Assembly: GCA_029747585.1 (NCBI GenBank)
Contig: JAPEVF010000293.1
Coordinates: 1 to 54,292 of the forward strand
From: Pleurotus djamor
Taxonomy: Eukaryota > Basidiomycota > Agaricomycetes > Agaricales > Pleurotaceae
DNA length: 54,292 nt
Direction of reading: 5' to 3'
Shown here: in pieces, positions 10,392 through 19,599 of the stretch
How the letters are laid out: each line of letters starts with the position of its first letter
Numbering within the stretch: position 1 is the stretch's first letter
Notes under the pieces: generated by a model
The model's input: the letters and a program-made list of their open reading frames with translations, nothing else
Told to the model about the DNA's origin: nothing
Databases searched by the model: none
Program-made: the position numbers and the translations under genes

Positions 10392-10987
10392 TAGGTGGCC
10401 CTTCGGGAATCCGTATAATATTCTGGCTCTACAACGACCTCTCCTTCGCTGCTTCCGATTAGCGCAGGCTCATTATACTTACTTACATCGCTGATGGTCG
10501 TTGTTTAACGTTTAAGCCCCAACCGCTCTACTTACTTGTTACTTACTTGCGGTTTTTGATATCTTATTGTGGGGTTTGGGCTTCCTTTCGTCTGCTCGTA
10601 CCGTCAGCGCTTTTTAAAAGACTATTTCACCCTCAAGTTTACTCCTGCCCGTCTGACACTGGCGTGCCCTCGGGCCATGTAATTCCGAACCTACTATATT
10701 GACTACAGTGAGAACATCTCTTCCCACACTCAGTTGGCAGTTGCCTTCAACCTCCCAGGCCCGTGGGTCCCTCCCTCAACGCGTTGAGGGTCTACATCAA
10801 GCTTGAACTGAGCTTTCGAGAAATTGAGACCACTCTTCTATCGCTCGGCGATACTATATTGAGAAGGTGTGGTCAATTGTCAGCACCCTTCATTCACATT
10901 CATCCTCACAGATCTTTGATCAATGATTATAGTTCGGAGCTGTTCAGGTTGAAACGAGGCTCAGTCTTGTTACGACCTTCACTTCGC
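10392..10987. other. Intergenic spacer between F-box genes 1 and 2
   Basis: About 600 nt. An open frame in register with gene 2 extends back to about 10,763 but contains no ATG before 10,988, so it is taken as 5' untranslated sequence. No clear TATA box was seen. Confidence 0.5.
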
Positions 10988-12130
10988 ATGGTTTTCCCTC
11001 CGGAAATATGGCTCCAAATTTTACACGATCTAACAGCCACCTCACATCGCGCTAGCCTCCACCCACTTCTCTTGGTCTCTCGCCGGATGCATGGCCTCGC
11101 AATACCTCTGATGTACGAAGATATTCGCAAACCTCCCCAGGGATCTTCTGAAAAGCGGCCCGCAAATTCCCCAACCTGGGTCGAGCGGCTTGCAGCGCAA
11201 TCAAATCAACATCTTCATCTGACCGAGGAGCTGCAACTCAGCTTCCCCAATATATCGAATATCTCTCCTGCTTGTGTACGCGCTGCACGGAAAGCCGTTT
11301 CCGCCATGCCCAATCTCAAGAGACTAAGAATGCACATAGCTCTACACGTTGACGTCATCCTCAAGGCACTCTCCCCCAATGCCACTCTTACCCACCTGAG
11401 CTGCTTGGGTCAGATTAGGATGAGGACCCTTCTTGCTCTTCTCGACTCTCAACACTGTCTCCAAATTTTGGCGCTAGAGTCTGGCGTGAGGGACTCTGAT
11501 AGAACCATCACCCCTCTGATGCAGTTACCACCAACTCTGCATACTTTCATCGGCGACTGCGAGTCGAGGAATCTCTTCAACGGGGGAATCAAACTTGAAC
11601 ATCTGTCGATTCAAATTGATCTCACGCCGGATTTCCGAGACCCCTCTGGGACATTTCGAAACCTGCGAAGCCTGTTGATCCAATACGCGTCCATCGTGGA
11701 CATGACAGATCTCGCGCCCTTCCTGGAGTCCATCGAATCCATCAGTCTGAGTGTTTTGTGGGATCGGGTACGGACCTTTCAAATATTTATTCCTCTTCCA
11801 TTTATCTAATTCCTTGGGACTTGCTTGCAACTTGAATAGTGCGTCAGACTCGGGAGCCCCTTCAAGCACGAAGATATCTCCTCCATCCCTTCCACCAAGC
11901 TCACTTACTTCGCGGTAGTCGAAGACGTCATACTCAATCACGACACCCATGCGGCTGCTATGTTTTCTCTGTTCCCAAGTCTCAAGATCATTGACCACAC
12001 AAAGAACACGCGTTCCCGTTCCTCGCTGAAAGCCACTCGTTACATCCGAGACGCCCAAAAACCGGTTGAAATAATACTCCCTCAATTGCGACCATGGGAG
12101 GCATGGTGGGAGGTCTACCCGAAGCTATAG
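10988..12130 (+). CDS. F-box protein, cluster member 2
   Basis: Exons 10,988-11,767 and 11,840-12,130, with a 72-nt intron (GTACGG...GAATAG) in phase 0 after codon 260; 356 aa. The start was set by alignment with the sister genes, which all begin M-x-F-P-P-E-I-W. The F-box covers about residues 1-48 (H-R-A-S-L-H-P-L-L-L-V-S-R), followed by a leucine-rich body with P-N-L-K-R-L and L-T-H-L-S-C. The C-terminus reads L-P-Q-L-R-P-W-E-A-W-W-E. Exon lengths (260 codons plus 96 residues) are identical to those of member 4 at 17,833, so these two may be the closest in architecture. Expected role: Skp1-binding adaptor of an SCF ubiquitin ligase; target unknown. Confidence 0.85.
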
Positions 12131-12289
12131 TCCATCGGCTGGTATGGGAATTCATCATCTCATTTGTAGCCGCACGCTAACGAAGGGGCCATCCCGTAGA
12201 TTCATACCACGCTTGTCCATTGACCGTGTTGCTGCATTGTATAGCACTCAATTAGCTAATACACGGATATCATTTGAGCAGCATCTGAA

Positions 12290-12801
12290 TTAGACATCTA
12301 CATTGACTGGTCAGTTTCCGTGCTTGAACGTCAAAGCCAATCCACAAGGGGTGTCTCCTACGAGTACAAGGGATCACGATGCACGCGTATAGAGCACATC
12401 CGATCCATTGCGCGTCTCCTTCAGTCAATAGAATACCTCGATCTTGGGCTGACTGGGGGAGAGGTACGTTCCATCTGCTTCATATAGTCTACAGCGCTGA
12501 TCTAGCTCCATACAAGATCGCACCGGCCGACCTATCTTCCATCCCTTCAAGCCGCATCATCTATATCTGCATCAGAGACGGGTCTACACTCGATCTCGAA
12601 GCTCACAAGACCACTCTGCTTGCCAGATTCTCAAGTCTTGAGATCGTGGACTACGCAAATACCCCGGAAGAACGACGTTTGTCTGTTGAAGCATCTCGTT
12701 TCATTCGGAATCGTCAACAGTCTTTCAAGGTTGTATTTCCTCGATTGCAGGGATGGGAGACTTGGTGGACTGTACATCCGTCATTACCGCCTACCATGTA
12801 G
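12290..12801 (+). pseudogene. 5'-truncated F-box family relative
   Basis: It matches only the last part of member 3. The first block (to 12,463) includes I-R-S-I-A-R-L-L-Q-S-I-E-Y-L-D. A 53-nt intron-like gap follows (GTACGTTCC...ATACAAG, 12,464-12,516), then an open 95-codon block to the stop at 12,801 with I-P-S-S-R-I-I-Y-I-C-I-R-D and F-P-R-L-Q-G-W-E-T-W-W-T. The F-box and about the first 230 residues are absent. Both splice sites are kept and line up with member 3, so the fragment came from a genomic duplication, not a cDNA. Without an F-box it cannot be a normal adaptor. Confidence 0.75.
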
Positions 12802-13055
12802 CCAAACAGACAAACTGTCTCTGATGTAGAGTATGGTGGTCTTTATCCACCAATGCCAAATCATCCCGAAGGGATCGAAGTTCCTCAGACCTAAGTGAGA
12901 GGGGGGGCATCTCAGACTCCTATACATTTGTTCAGGAGTGGTCAGCTCGTGCGGGCATGATCGGTGAGTGTGTTATCATCCAGAGAAGTCTCTTCAGAGG
13001 TGAGCTCATTACTTCCCCCCCCGCTACCTGCATCGTCCAATCAAGCCTTTCAGGA

Positions 13056-14167
13056 ATGGATTTTCCGATAGAAATATGGATTAAAATCCTTGACAATCTT
13101 GGAACTCCTCAGAGCACTGATCTCCATCGAATGCTGTTCATCTGCCGTCGGATGCATGATCTGGCCTTACCTCAGATGTACAGATGTATCACAATCGAGC
13201 CTTACTGGCCAGACAGCCACTATCCCGTTTTGAGCCAGCTCACCCTTCTTTCTCAAGCCCCATCGCGCCATCTTGCGTTGACGAAGGACATTACAATCAA
13301 AATTCCTGGTTCTGCTTGCACCCCAGTGTATCGAGAAGCAGCTATTTCTGTGCTCAATACTCTGCCAAATCTGACCAAGCTGCGACTGGATACACTCTTG
13401 TATCACGATTTCATCCTTGATGCGATCCACCTCCTTGCGCAGATTACACATCTTACCTGCATTGGTCCATCCACCGTAATCGGGCTTAGAAAGTGCTTGT
13501 GGGAGCATCCATCCATCCAACAGCTCACACTGACAACGCCAATCCGTAAACCCTTCTCGCTGGCGCGTTCGGCTCTACCTTGTCTTCGCATATTCGAAGG
13601 TCATCCGACTTTTTGGCCGACAATAGTCAAAGGACGTCCGGTAGAGCATTTATCCAGCCAGTCCAAGCTTTCATCCGACTTTTGCGCCGACGATTTCCGC
13701 AAAATTTTCAGGAAGCTTCGTAGTTTACGCATCAAGTGTACCAAAAGAGAGCAGATGCGATCTATCGCACCTCTCCTTCAGTCGATTGAGTACCTCGATG
13801 TCAGGCGCCCCGGGGGTGATGTACGTTCAGTTGAACTGCTTATTCTTTCCCTCAATGTTGACTTGTACCGTACTCTATCAGATCACGCTGGAAGACCTAT
13901 CTCCTNATCCCTTCAACCCACATCATATACATCTGTATCAGAGACAGCTCTGTACTCAATCTTGAAGCTCACAAAAACATGTTGCTTGATAAGTTCCCAA
14001 GTCTCAAGATCGTGGACTACGCAAGTACCCCAGAAGAGCGACATTTGCCTATTGAAGCATCGCGTTTCATCCGGGATTGTAAAAGGTCTTTCAAGGTCGT
14101 ATTTCCTCGATTGCGGGGATGGGAAACGTGGTGGGCTGTGAATCCGTCTTTACTGCCAATGACATAG
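13056..14167 (+). CDS. F-box protein, cluster member 3 (frame disturbed by one N)
   Basis: Exons 13,056-13,820 and 13,882-14,167 with a 61-nt phase-0 intron (GTACGT...CTATCAG) after codon 255. The product starts M-D-F-P-I-E-I-W-I-K-I-L, has an F-box over about residues 1-45 (F-I-C-R-R-M-H-D-L-A), a leucine-rich body, and ends F-P-R-L-R-G-W-E-T-W-W-A. In exon 2 the N at 13,906 is one base too many compared with the truncated neighbour at 12,290. Downstream the frame resumes in register, so the break is probably a consensus error rather than a mutation. Upstream, gtgagctc...tttcag (13,001-13,053) looks like a 5'-UTR intron ending three bases before the ATG. Confidence 0.8.
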
Positions 14168-14486
14168 CCGGTGGATGGACTATTTCTGATATCGGGTGTT
14201 CTTTATCTATCGATGTTCAGCCAAACCGAGCGGTGAAACTTTCAGTATACATTATTTACTCAGGGAGAGCTCTAGATCAGTGTCGTTTGGGCGTCGTTTA
14301 CAAGACTAATGACCTATTTATGAACTATCGAGTCCACTGCTGACTCCTTCTCATCACCGTGACCATGCACTTGCTCGACCTCAGATCGCACCAACGGTGT
14401 CGTTCTGCTTGTAACCGATGACAGGATCCCGGACAGCCGTGACTGGGTTCATAACCACCGCTTGATCGGGTGGGCCTCAGAATGGA

Positions 14487-14876
14487 TCAGCGGGTAACCG
14501 CCCTCCCTATCTGCTCCTTCTTTCGAACTACCGGCCTTTGCTTAAACTTCGGCCTCTCCACCTTCATGCCCATCTCTTCGAGTTCTTCAATTAACTCCGG
14601 TCGCCAGATCCCTTCCCCAGTCTCAAAGTTTGTGTTGTACTTGAGATTCAAGAGGGCAACGACGGCACACTGGTCTTTCACGTCGACTCCAGTGAATACC
14701 GTTTGAGCTGGTTGAGCCGCTAGAGGGTCGGATCGGTTTCTCTGGTGTGGAGTACGACTATTTTCGACGTCTTGTTTGAAGACTCTTCGTTCACAGTCGT
14801 AGTCCTCGGGTTTATAAGGGTCGAGGAACTGAAGTTCTTCGAGTGGCGTATCTAGAGTACACAGATTCGATGAGCT
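14487..14876 (-). CDS. Hypothetical protein, 3' exon (129 aa), 5' end uncertain
   Basis: The minus strand is open in a coding-like frame from an acceptor (ccccccttag at about 14,877-14,886) to the stop at 14,487. It contains L-E-E-L-Q-F-L-D-P-Y-K-P-E-D-Y, V-F-T-G-V-D-V-K-D-Q-C-A and a charged C-terminus (W-R-P-E-L-I-E-E-L-E-E-M, then a Lys/Arg-rich tail). The upstream exon may lie in the open frame at 14,920-15,333, joined through a GTTCGT donor, but that donor is weak and no start is certain. I do not recognise the family. The basic tail would suit a nucleic-acid or mitochondrial ribosome partner, but that is a guess. Confidence 0.45.
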   Translation of the reverse strand, partial: SSSNLCTLDTPLEELQFLDPYKPEDYDCERRVFKQDVENSRTPHQRNRSDPLAAQPAQTVFTGVDVKDQCAVVALLNLKYNTNFETGEGIWRPELIEELEEMGMKVERPKFKQRPVVRKKEQIGRAVTR

Positions 14877-14886
14877 CTAAGGGGGG

Positions 14887-15621
14887 CATTACGAGAAAGC
14901 GTTTCACTCTACGAACCTTGGACGTTGTGGCTACGAGAATCCAGTGACATGTACGGTGAGAATTCGAAGTCCATCGGAGTGGCGTGGTGAGTTCAGTCAA
15001 GCGATGCACGCAGGTCGGAGGGGAGAGGGGACGATGTAGGAAGGGAAGGATAGAAGATTTGAGTCTTCTTATACGCGACATGTTCGTCGAACCGTGGCTT
15101 TGCCTACTCGCATGGTGCGAAGTGAGCCACTGACCACAATGCGAATCAACAAGGTTCATTGGCATCTTGCAGCTTTGGACACGGTGGTAGCCGCTCAAAC
15201 GCATGTCATTGGCTTTGATACCATGTTGGGTATGCCTGTGTCGCGAATTGACCGTCAGAAAAAAATCTGTGAGTAGATTGGCCGTTAGGACATCAATGGA
15301 AGTCATCGAGGGGTAGAGTAAATTGCAAGTCACCTACCATAAACCATACAGGACCGCATAGGCTAGTAGCCTGAACGAAGTCATGTTTCATGGAAAGGTA
15401 CTATTTTGTTGTTCGAGTTAGCATTGACACGCGAGGAGAGTACCGAACACGAACTCACGTGAGCACGCAAGTGGTGATAAACCACAAAACCCGTGTTGAT
15501 ATTTGTCCCACAACTCTTCTTCCTTCTACCACCACCAACACGACCACCAGCCGCTCCGTCTACCAAGACTCTACCACATCGCTCGACTCTTACCAGCCCT
15601 CAGCCATTCAAAGCATACGAG
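14887..15621. other. Spacer with possible 5' exon of the minus-strand gene
   Basis: It holds a minus-strand open frame (14,812-15,333) of doubtful coding quality that could contribute the first exon of the gene ending at 14,487, and the 5' untranslated region of the plus-strand gene at 15,622, which is rich in CACCAC/CAACAC repeats. Confidence 0.4.
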
Positions 15622-16440
15622 ATGATGTTTGCCCTGGTCAAGGTATCTTACGACACTGACTCGTCCGACGAAGAGGATACCAAGGACTTGATGAACGCGT
15701 CTGGCACGCGCGAGAGCTCTGCAACCCAAGGTGTTCATACAGAGGACTGGTACACCAAAAGTATCAATGGTCGTCCTGGACTCCGCGCGTCTCATACGAA
15801 GGCTCGCGTCTCCGCCATCAATGAGAATATCGGGGACGGTCACCACCGAGGGGTGGTACCAGCAGGAGCTCCTCAAGGGGTTCTCCCCTTCGATTTTGAG
15901 TTTGGGAAGAAGAAAGTCAAAGGGAAAGCCGGAAGGAAGGGAGGGAGAAAGGTGCAGGAGGAGAGAGAAGCGATCGCTGGCGCCAAGGAGCGCGATATCG
16001 GGTCGACTACCCATACTTCGAAGAGAGTGCCCACCGCTATCATGGAAGAATTGGCCGTGAAGCCTTTGAGGTTTTCACCGAGGTTGGCCGCAGCGGCAGC
16101 GAAAGAGTCGGGAGATTGTGTCGATTCCAGCTCTAAAGTCCCCGATCCCGTGGCCGGAGCCTCTTCAGAGCCTTCTCAAGCTCAGCCAGAAGCAACAGGC
16201 TGTATTTCTGAGCCCACCACTGTCTCTACGAAAGAAAGCAAGAGACCGATCAAGCCGCTTCCAAAGAGAGGGCAGAAGGCCGGCGAACCTTTAAACGCGT
16301 CGTCAGCAACGACGGATGAAGCTACTGCCCACGAGAAAGAGAATGAGGGACCAAGAGTCCTTCAAACCGCTTCGCACAGGCACAATACTCGCTCGGGATC
16401 GATGTACCAGACTCAAAAGAAGCATGGCCTCGGTCGATGA
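15622..16440 (+). CDS. Hypothetical charged nuclear-type protein
   Basis: A single-exon 272-aa frame from the first ATG (15,622; a second follows at once) to TGA at 16,440. The N-terminus has an acidic D-S-S-D-E-E-D-T patch. Residues about 95-125 are strongly basic (F-G-K-K-K-V-K-G-K-A-G-R-K-G-G-R), and a second Lys/Arg tract (K-R-P-I-K-P-L-P-K-R) lies near residue 215, both good nuclear-localisation candidates. A K-E-N sequence occurs near residue 240, which in other proteins can be an APC/C degron. The rest is low-complexity and probably disordered. No domain was recognised. The frame is open upstream of 15,622 but holds no ATG there. Confidence 0.6.
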   Translation: MMFALVKVSYDTDSSDEEDTKDLMNASGTRESSATQGVHTEDWYTKSINGRPGLRASHTKARVSAINENIGDGHHRGVVPAGAPQGVLPFDFEFGKKKVKGKAGRKGGRKVQEEREAIAGAKERDIGSTTHTSKRVPTAIMEELAVKPLRFSPRLAAAAAKESGDCVDSSSKVPDPVAGASSEPSQAQPEATGCISEPTTVSTKESKRPIKPLPKRGQKAGEPLNASSATTDEATAHEKENEGPRVLQTASHRHNTRSGSMYQTQKKHGLGR

Positions 16441-17832
16441 TTCGTCTCGAGTTGAACCTTGTGGATTGATGAGGCCAAGTTAGGACCTAGACTCATTCTG
16501 TATTTGCATGTACCATTATGTTTGTACGCAGTAAACGTATACTTTTCCAGCATTCGTGGATTCCGATGCTCACGAAAGCTTGTGCGATTCCGATGCGTAA
16601 AAAGTGTCAATGGGTGGGTCTAGTATTGGAGGCTTTATGGAGAATACGTTGAAGACATCCATAAGTGACTTACCATGAAGATATTGATCAGTATTCAAGC
16701 GACGTTTGTACCTCAGTCAAGCCTCAGCCTGAATTTGGTCCCAAGTTGGAATGTTTGACGGAGGTGAAAAAGTACATCGGCCCGTCAACCGGCCCGATCG
16801 ATCGCGTTGGAACTGATTAGGGGCTCGACAAATTACAATCGTTTTCTTTCCGCCCCCCACTGCCAACGACACCTGTACCCTGCTTCCAAGACCAAGCCAT
16901 CTACCATCAACTTGAAATTCCTTCACAAGGTCTGCACACACACTAGTTTTGAGAAAAAAAAAGTGATCGACCTGCTCTTTCGCCTCAAGAATTCAATGAA
17001 GTTCGTCCTGTGGTTTACTTCTACGCTGCCAAACCACCGTCGGAGGTGGCTTCTTGGAGGCCTGAATCATAATACAGCTCGAAAAAAAGTGTCTCTTCCG
17101 CATGCGAACCCAATTACAGGGCTTCAGGCTGATTTTAATCCTCAGTTTCTCTTACTTTTACTGGCCATCCGGCTCCGTGGCATTCCTGTGTACCTATTGA
17201 AAATTGAGTGGTAAGAAGTCGAAACTTGGCCCGTACCTTTTCTCGATCCGTCCACCGGTATAGACGCTGCTTGATGTCCATGTCCTTTGTCGAACATGAT
17301 ATCCATTCGCTCTCCTCCGCGCCACTTAAACCCGGGGAACATCATAGAATGATTAGGATTCACTCGCTCATGATCTGGAGGAGCATCCGAGGAACGTGCC
17401 CGTTTGTCGCGGTCCCGAAGCGGCATCGGTCTGTGCTCTTCTTAGGCCGCGTTACGTGGTTTACTGATGGATCATTCTTTCATTCTCACTAGTTGTTAAC
17501 CCTGTGGAAACATCAATTTCCCATGCTCCTACCGCAGAAGATCGATGAAGGAGGAATCGCCTTTGCGGTTGTTCATCGATTCATCTTTGTCCACATCTTT
17601 CTTGCATTGACCTTAGTGCGTCGAGGCTCTACTTGTAACTCATTTAAATTGTGAGTCTATCCATTCCCTCACCGCACGATTCAGAGGCTAAATTGGGCTC
17701 AGATCCTGCCTCTAGCGATTCCTGATCCCGATCTCATTGGAGCTCGCTCGAAGTGAGTAGTCTGACACGTATCGCGACAATCGACAAAGCTCAGTTGAAT
17801 GTCAATATGGCAGTATCTAGCCTTCGTTGCCC
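16441..17832. other. Intergenic, no supported gene
   Basis: Nearly 1.4 kb without a convincing coding frame. The longest plus-strand frame (16,807-17,214) has no domain-like pattern and is crossed by a poly-A run, so it was not called. A G/C-rich stretch near 17,230-17,460 shows nothing recognisable. Confidence 0.5.
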
Positions 17833-18957
17833 ATGACCTTCCCCCCAGAAATATGGATCCAGATCGTTCAAGATCTGGCAAACATTGTCTTGCACCGCAC
17901 CAGCCTCCATCCGCTCCTCTTCCTCTCCCGTGAAATGTACGAGCTCACGAAACCGCTGATGTATGAGAGGATCAGTAAACCGCCTCGACCATACACAGGC
18001 AAGCCGTCTTCGACATGGATTGAGGCGCTCGCCTCGCAACCAAATCTGCCCCTCCATCTCACCAAAGAGTTGACGCTCAACTTTGGTAGCAATCCACTCG
18101 ATCCCGCCGCTTGTGACATTGCAGCGTCGAAAACTGTCTCCGCTATGCCGAACTTGAAGAAACTCAAAATACAAGGATCGATTTCTCCCTCGGCGCTCTT
18201 TCGGTCACTTGTAACCGCTGCTGCCAAATTAACCCACCTCAGCTCCTCAATTTATATCGAATCAAACACTCTCTGCAATATCGTTACCTCTCAATCATCG
18301 CTGGAAACATTAGAACTAGCATTCATGGTCAGTGGTAGATCGGTATCACTGCCTCCTCCAGATACCCTCCCGCATCTTCGTACCTTTATTGGTGATTCGG
18401 CTTACTGGCATGCGTTTCTGAGGGGGAGTGCAATCGAACATCTGTCTGGTAGCGTTAGCCCGACTCTCTCATTCGAGTCTCTTCAAGAAACGCTTGCGAA
18501 CGTTCGAACCCTCTCCGTTGAAGTTAAGGAAACAAGGGTAATAAACCTCGTTGCGCCGTTTCTCAAATCTATCGAATGCCTTAGATTATGGATCAGTAGA
18601 CCCATTGCAGATGTATGGTCTCTCTACGCGTCAATGGTTTGGCTCACGATTCATCCCTTTGTCCAGAAAGACCTCTGTCCTGAAGACATGTTTACGGTCC
18701 CCTCAACCAAACTCAGATACATCTCCCATGGGCAAAGGGGCACATTTAATCGAGTTGCGCACGCAGCCGAGGTGTTCAGCATGATTCCAAGCCTCGATAC
18801 TATAGACTACTCGATGAATGGTCAAATGCCGATGAGGGCTACGCGTTTCGTTAGGGAAAACATGCCTTCCCCTGTGGTGGCTAGGTTCCCTCAATTACAA
18901 CCATGGGAGCCATGGTGGGCGGCCCAACCCACGTTACTAGAGGTGGCTCCGGCGTAG
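17833..18957 (+). CDS. F-box protein, cluster member 4 (intron of 54 nt readable in frame)
   Basis: It begins M-T-F-P-P-E-I-W-I-Q-I-V and has a full F-box (about residues 1-48, with S-L-H-P-L-L-F-L-S-R), a leucine-rich middle (P-N-L-K-K-L, K-L-T-H-L) and the C-terminal F-P-Q-L-Q-P-W-E-P-W-W-A. Alignment to the sister genes places an intron at 18,613-18,666 (GTATGG...TTTGTCCAG, with a CTCAC branch), giving exons 17,833-18,612 and 18,667-18,957 and a 356-aa product. This intron is 54 nt with no stop, so the unspliced message is also open (374 aa). An automatic gene finder may miss the intron. Role expected: SCF adaptor; target unknown. Confidence 0.83.
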   Translation: MTFPPEIWIQIVQDLANIVLHRTSLHPLLFLSREMYELTKPLMYERISKPPRPYTGKPSSTWIEALASQPNLPLHLTKELTLNFGSNPLDPAACDIAASKTVSAMPNLKKLKIQGSISPSALFRSLVTAAAKLTHLSSSIYIESNTLCNIVTSQSSLETLELAFMVSGRSVSLPPPDTLPHLRTFIGDSAYWHAFLRGSAIEHLSGSVSPTLSFESLQETLANVRTLSVEVKETRVINLVAPFLKSIECLRLWISRPIADVWSLYASMVWLTIHPFVQKDLCPEDMFTVPSTKLRYISHGQRGTFNRVAHAAEVFSMIPSLDTIDYSMNGQMPMRATRFVRENMPSPVVARFPQLQPWEPWWAAQPTLLEVAPA

Positions 18958-19599
18958 TCTTCCCCAGGTGCACATGTACATCCTGATTCTCCGCTATAAG
19001 ACTCGTGTGTTTCTTTCGCCTTGGTTAGGAACAGGTCTACTTTGTATATGGCAATCCATCGACTAACAAATGTGAATCCTTGGGTCGCTTGTTTAAATTT
19101 TGACGAATATGCGGGTTTCTTGAAATTTTTACCGAAAACTTGGAGTTGTGCGAATTTTTGGAGGCTTCAAGGCATATCCAGTACTCCTGGTTCTATAGGT
19201 ATGGGCACTTAGATCGTATACCACACGCGTAGCGCGATGTTTTGGACTTCGGTCTGAACTTGGATGGAGGTGGAAGGCAAACCGGCCCCGGGGACGAACC
19301 GGCCCGAGCAATCACAGTGTTTGATTCCATTAGGCGCTCGTCCATACTTCCTCCTCACCATCAACGACGCCTACAGGCCATGAGGCGTTCTCGACACCCC
19401 ATCGTCCTCTCTGAATATTCTTCAAAAATGCAGCACGCGTTGCCATGAAATGTTGAATGCACTGAAGACGCTTCCTACCTGGTCTTCTTTTGTTTGTAGT
19501 AATGTATGTTTTCGGTGGTTCATAATTTACTTCTTCGAGCTCATGGTCAACGTCAACGATAGCGACCGGGAGGCTTGTCTCCTCTCAAATGATACCGAA
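18958..19599. other. Intergenic, no supported gene
   Basis: No frame with a start, domain-like composition or homology to neighbours was found. Confidence 0.5.

Noticed and set aside
16807..17214. 135-codon plus-strand frame
   Set aside because: No domain-like composition, contains an A-run codon block and no supporting splice or promoter signals.
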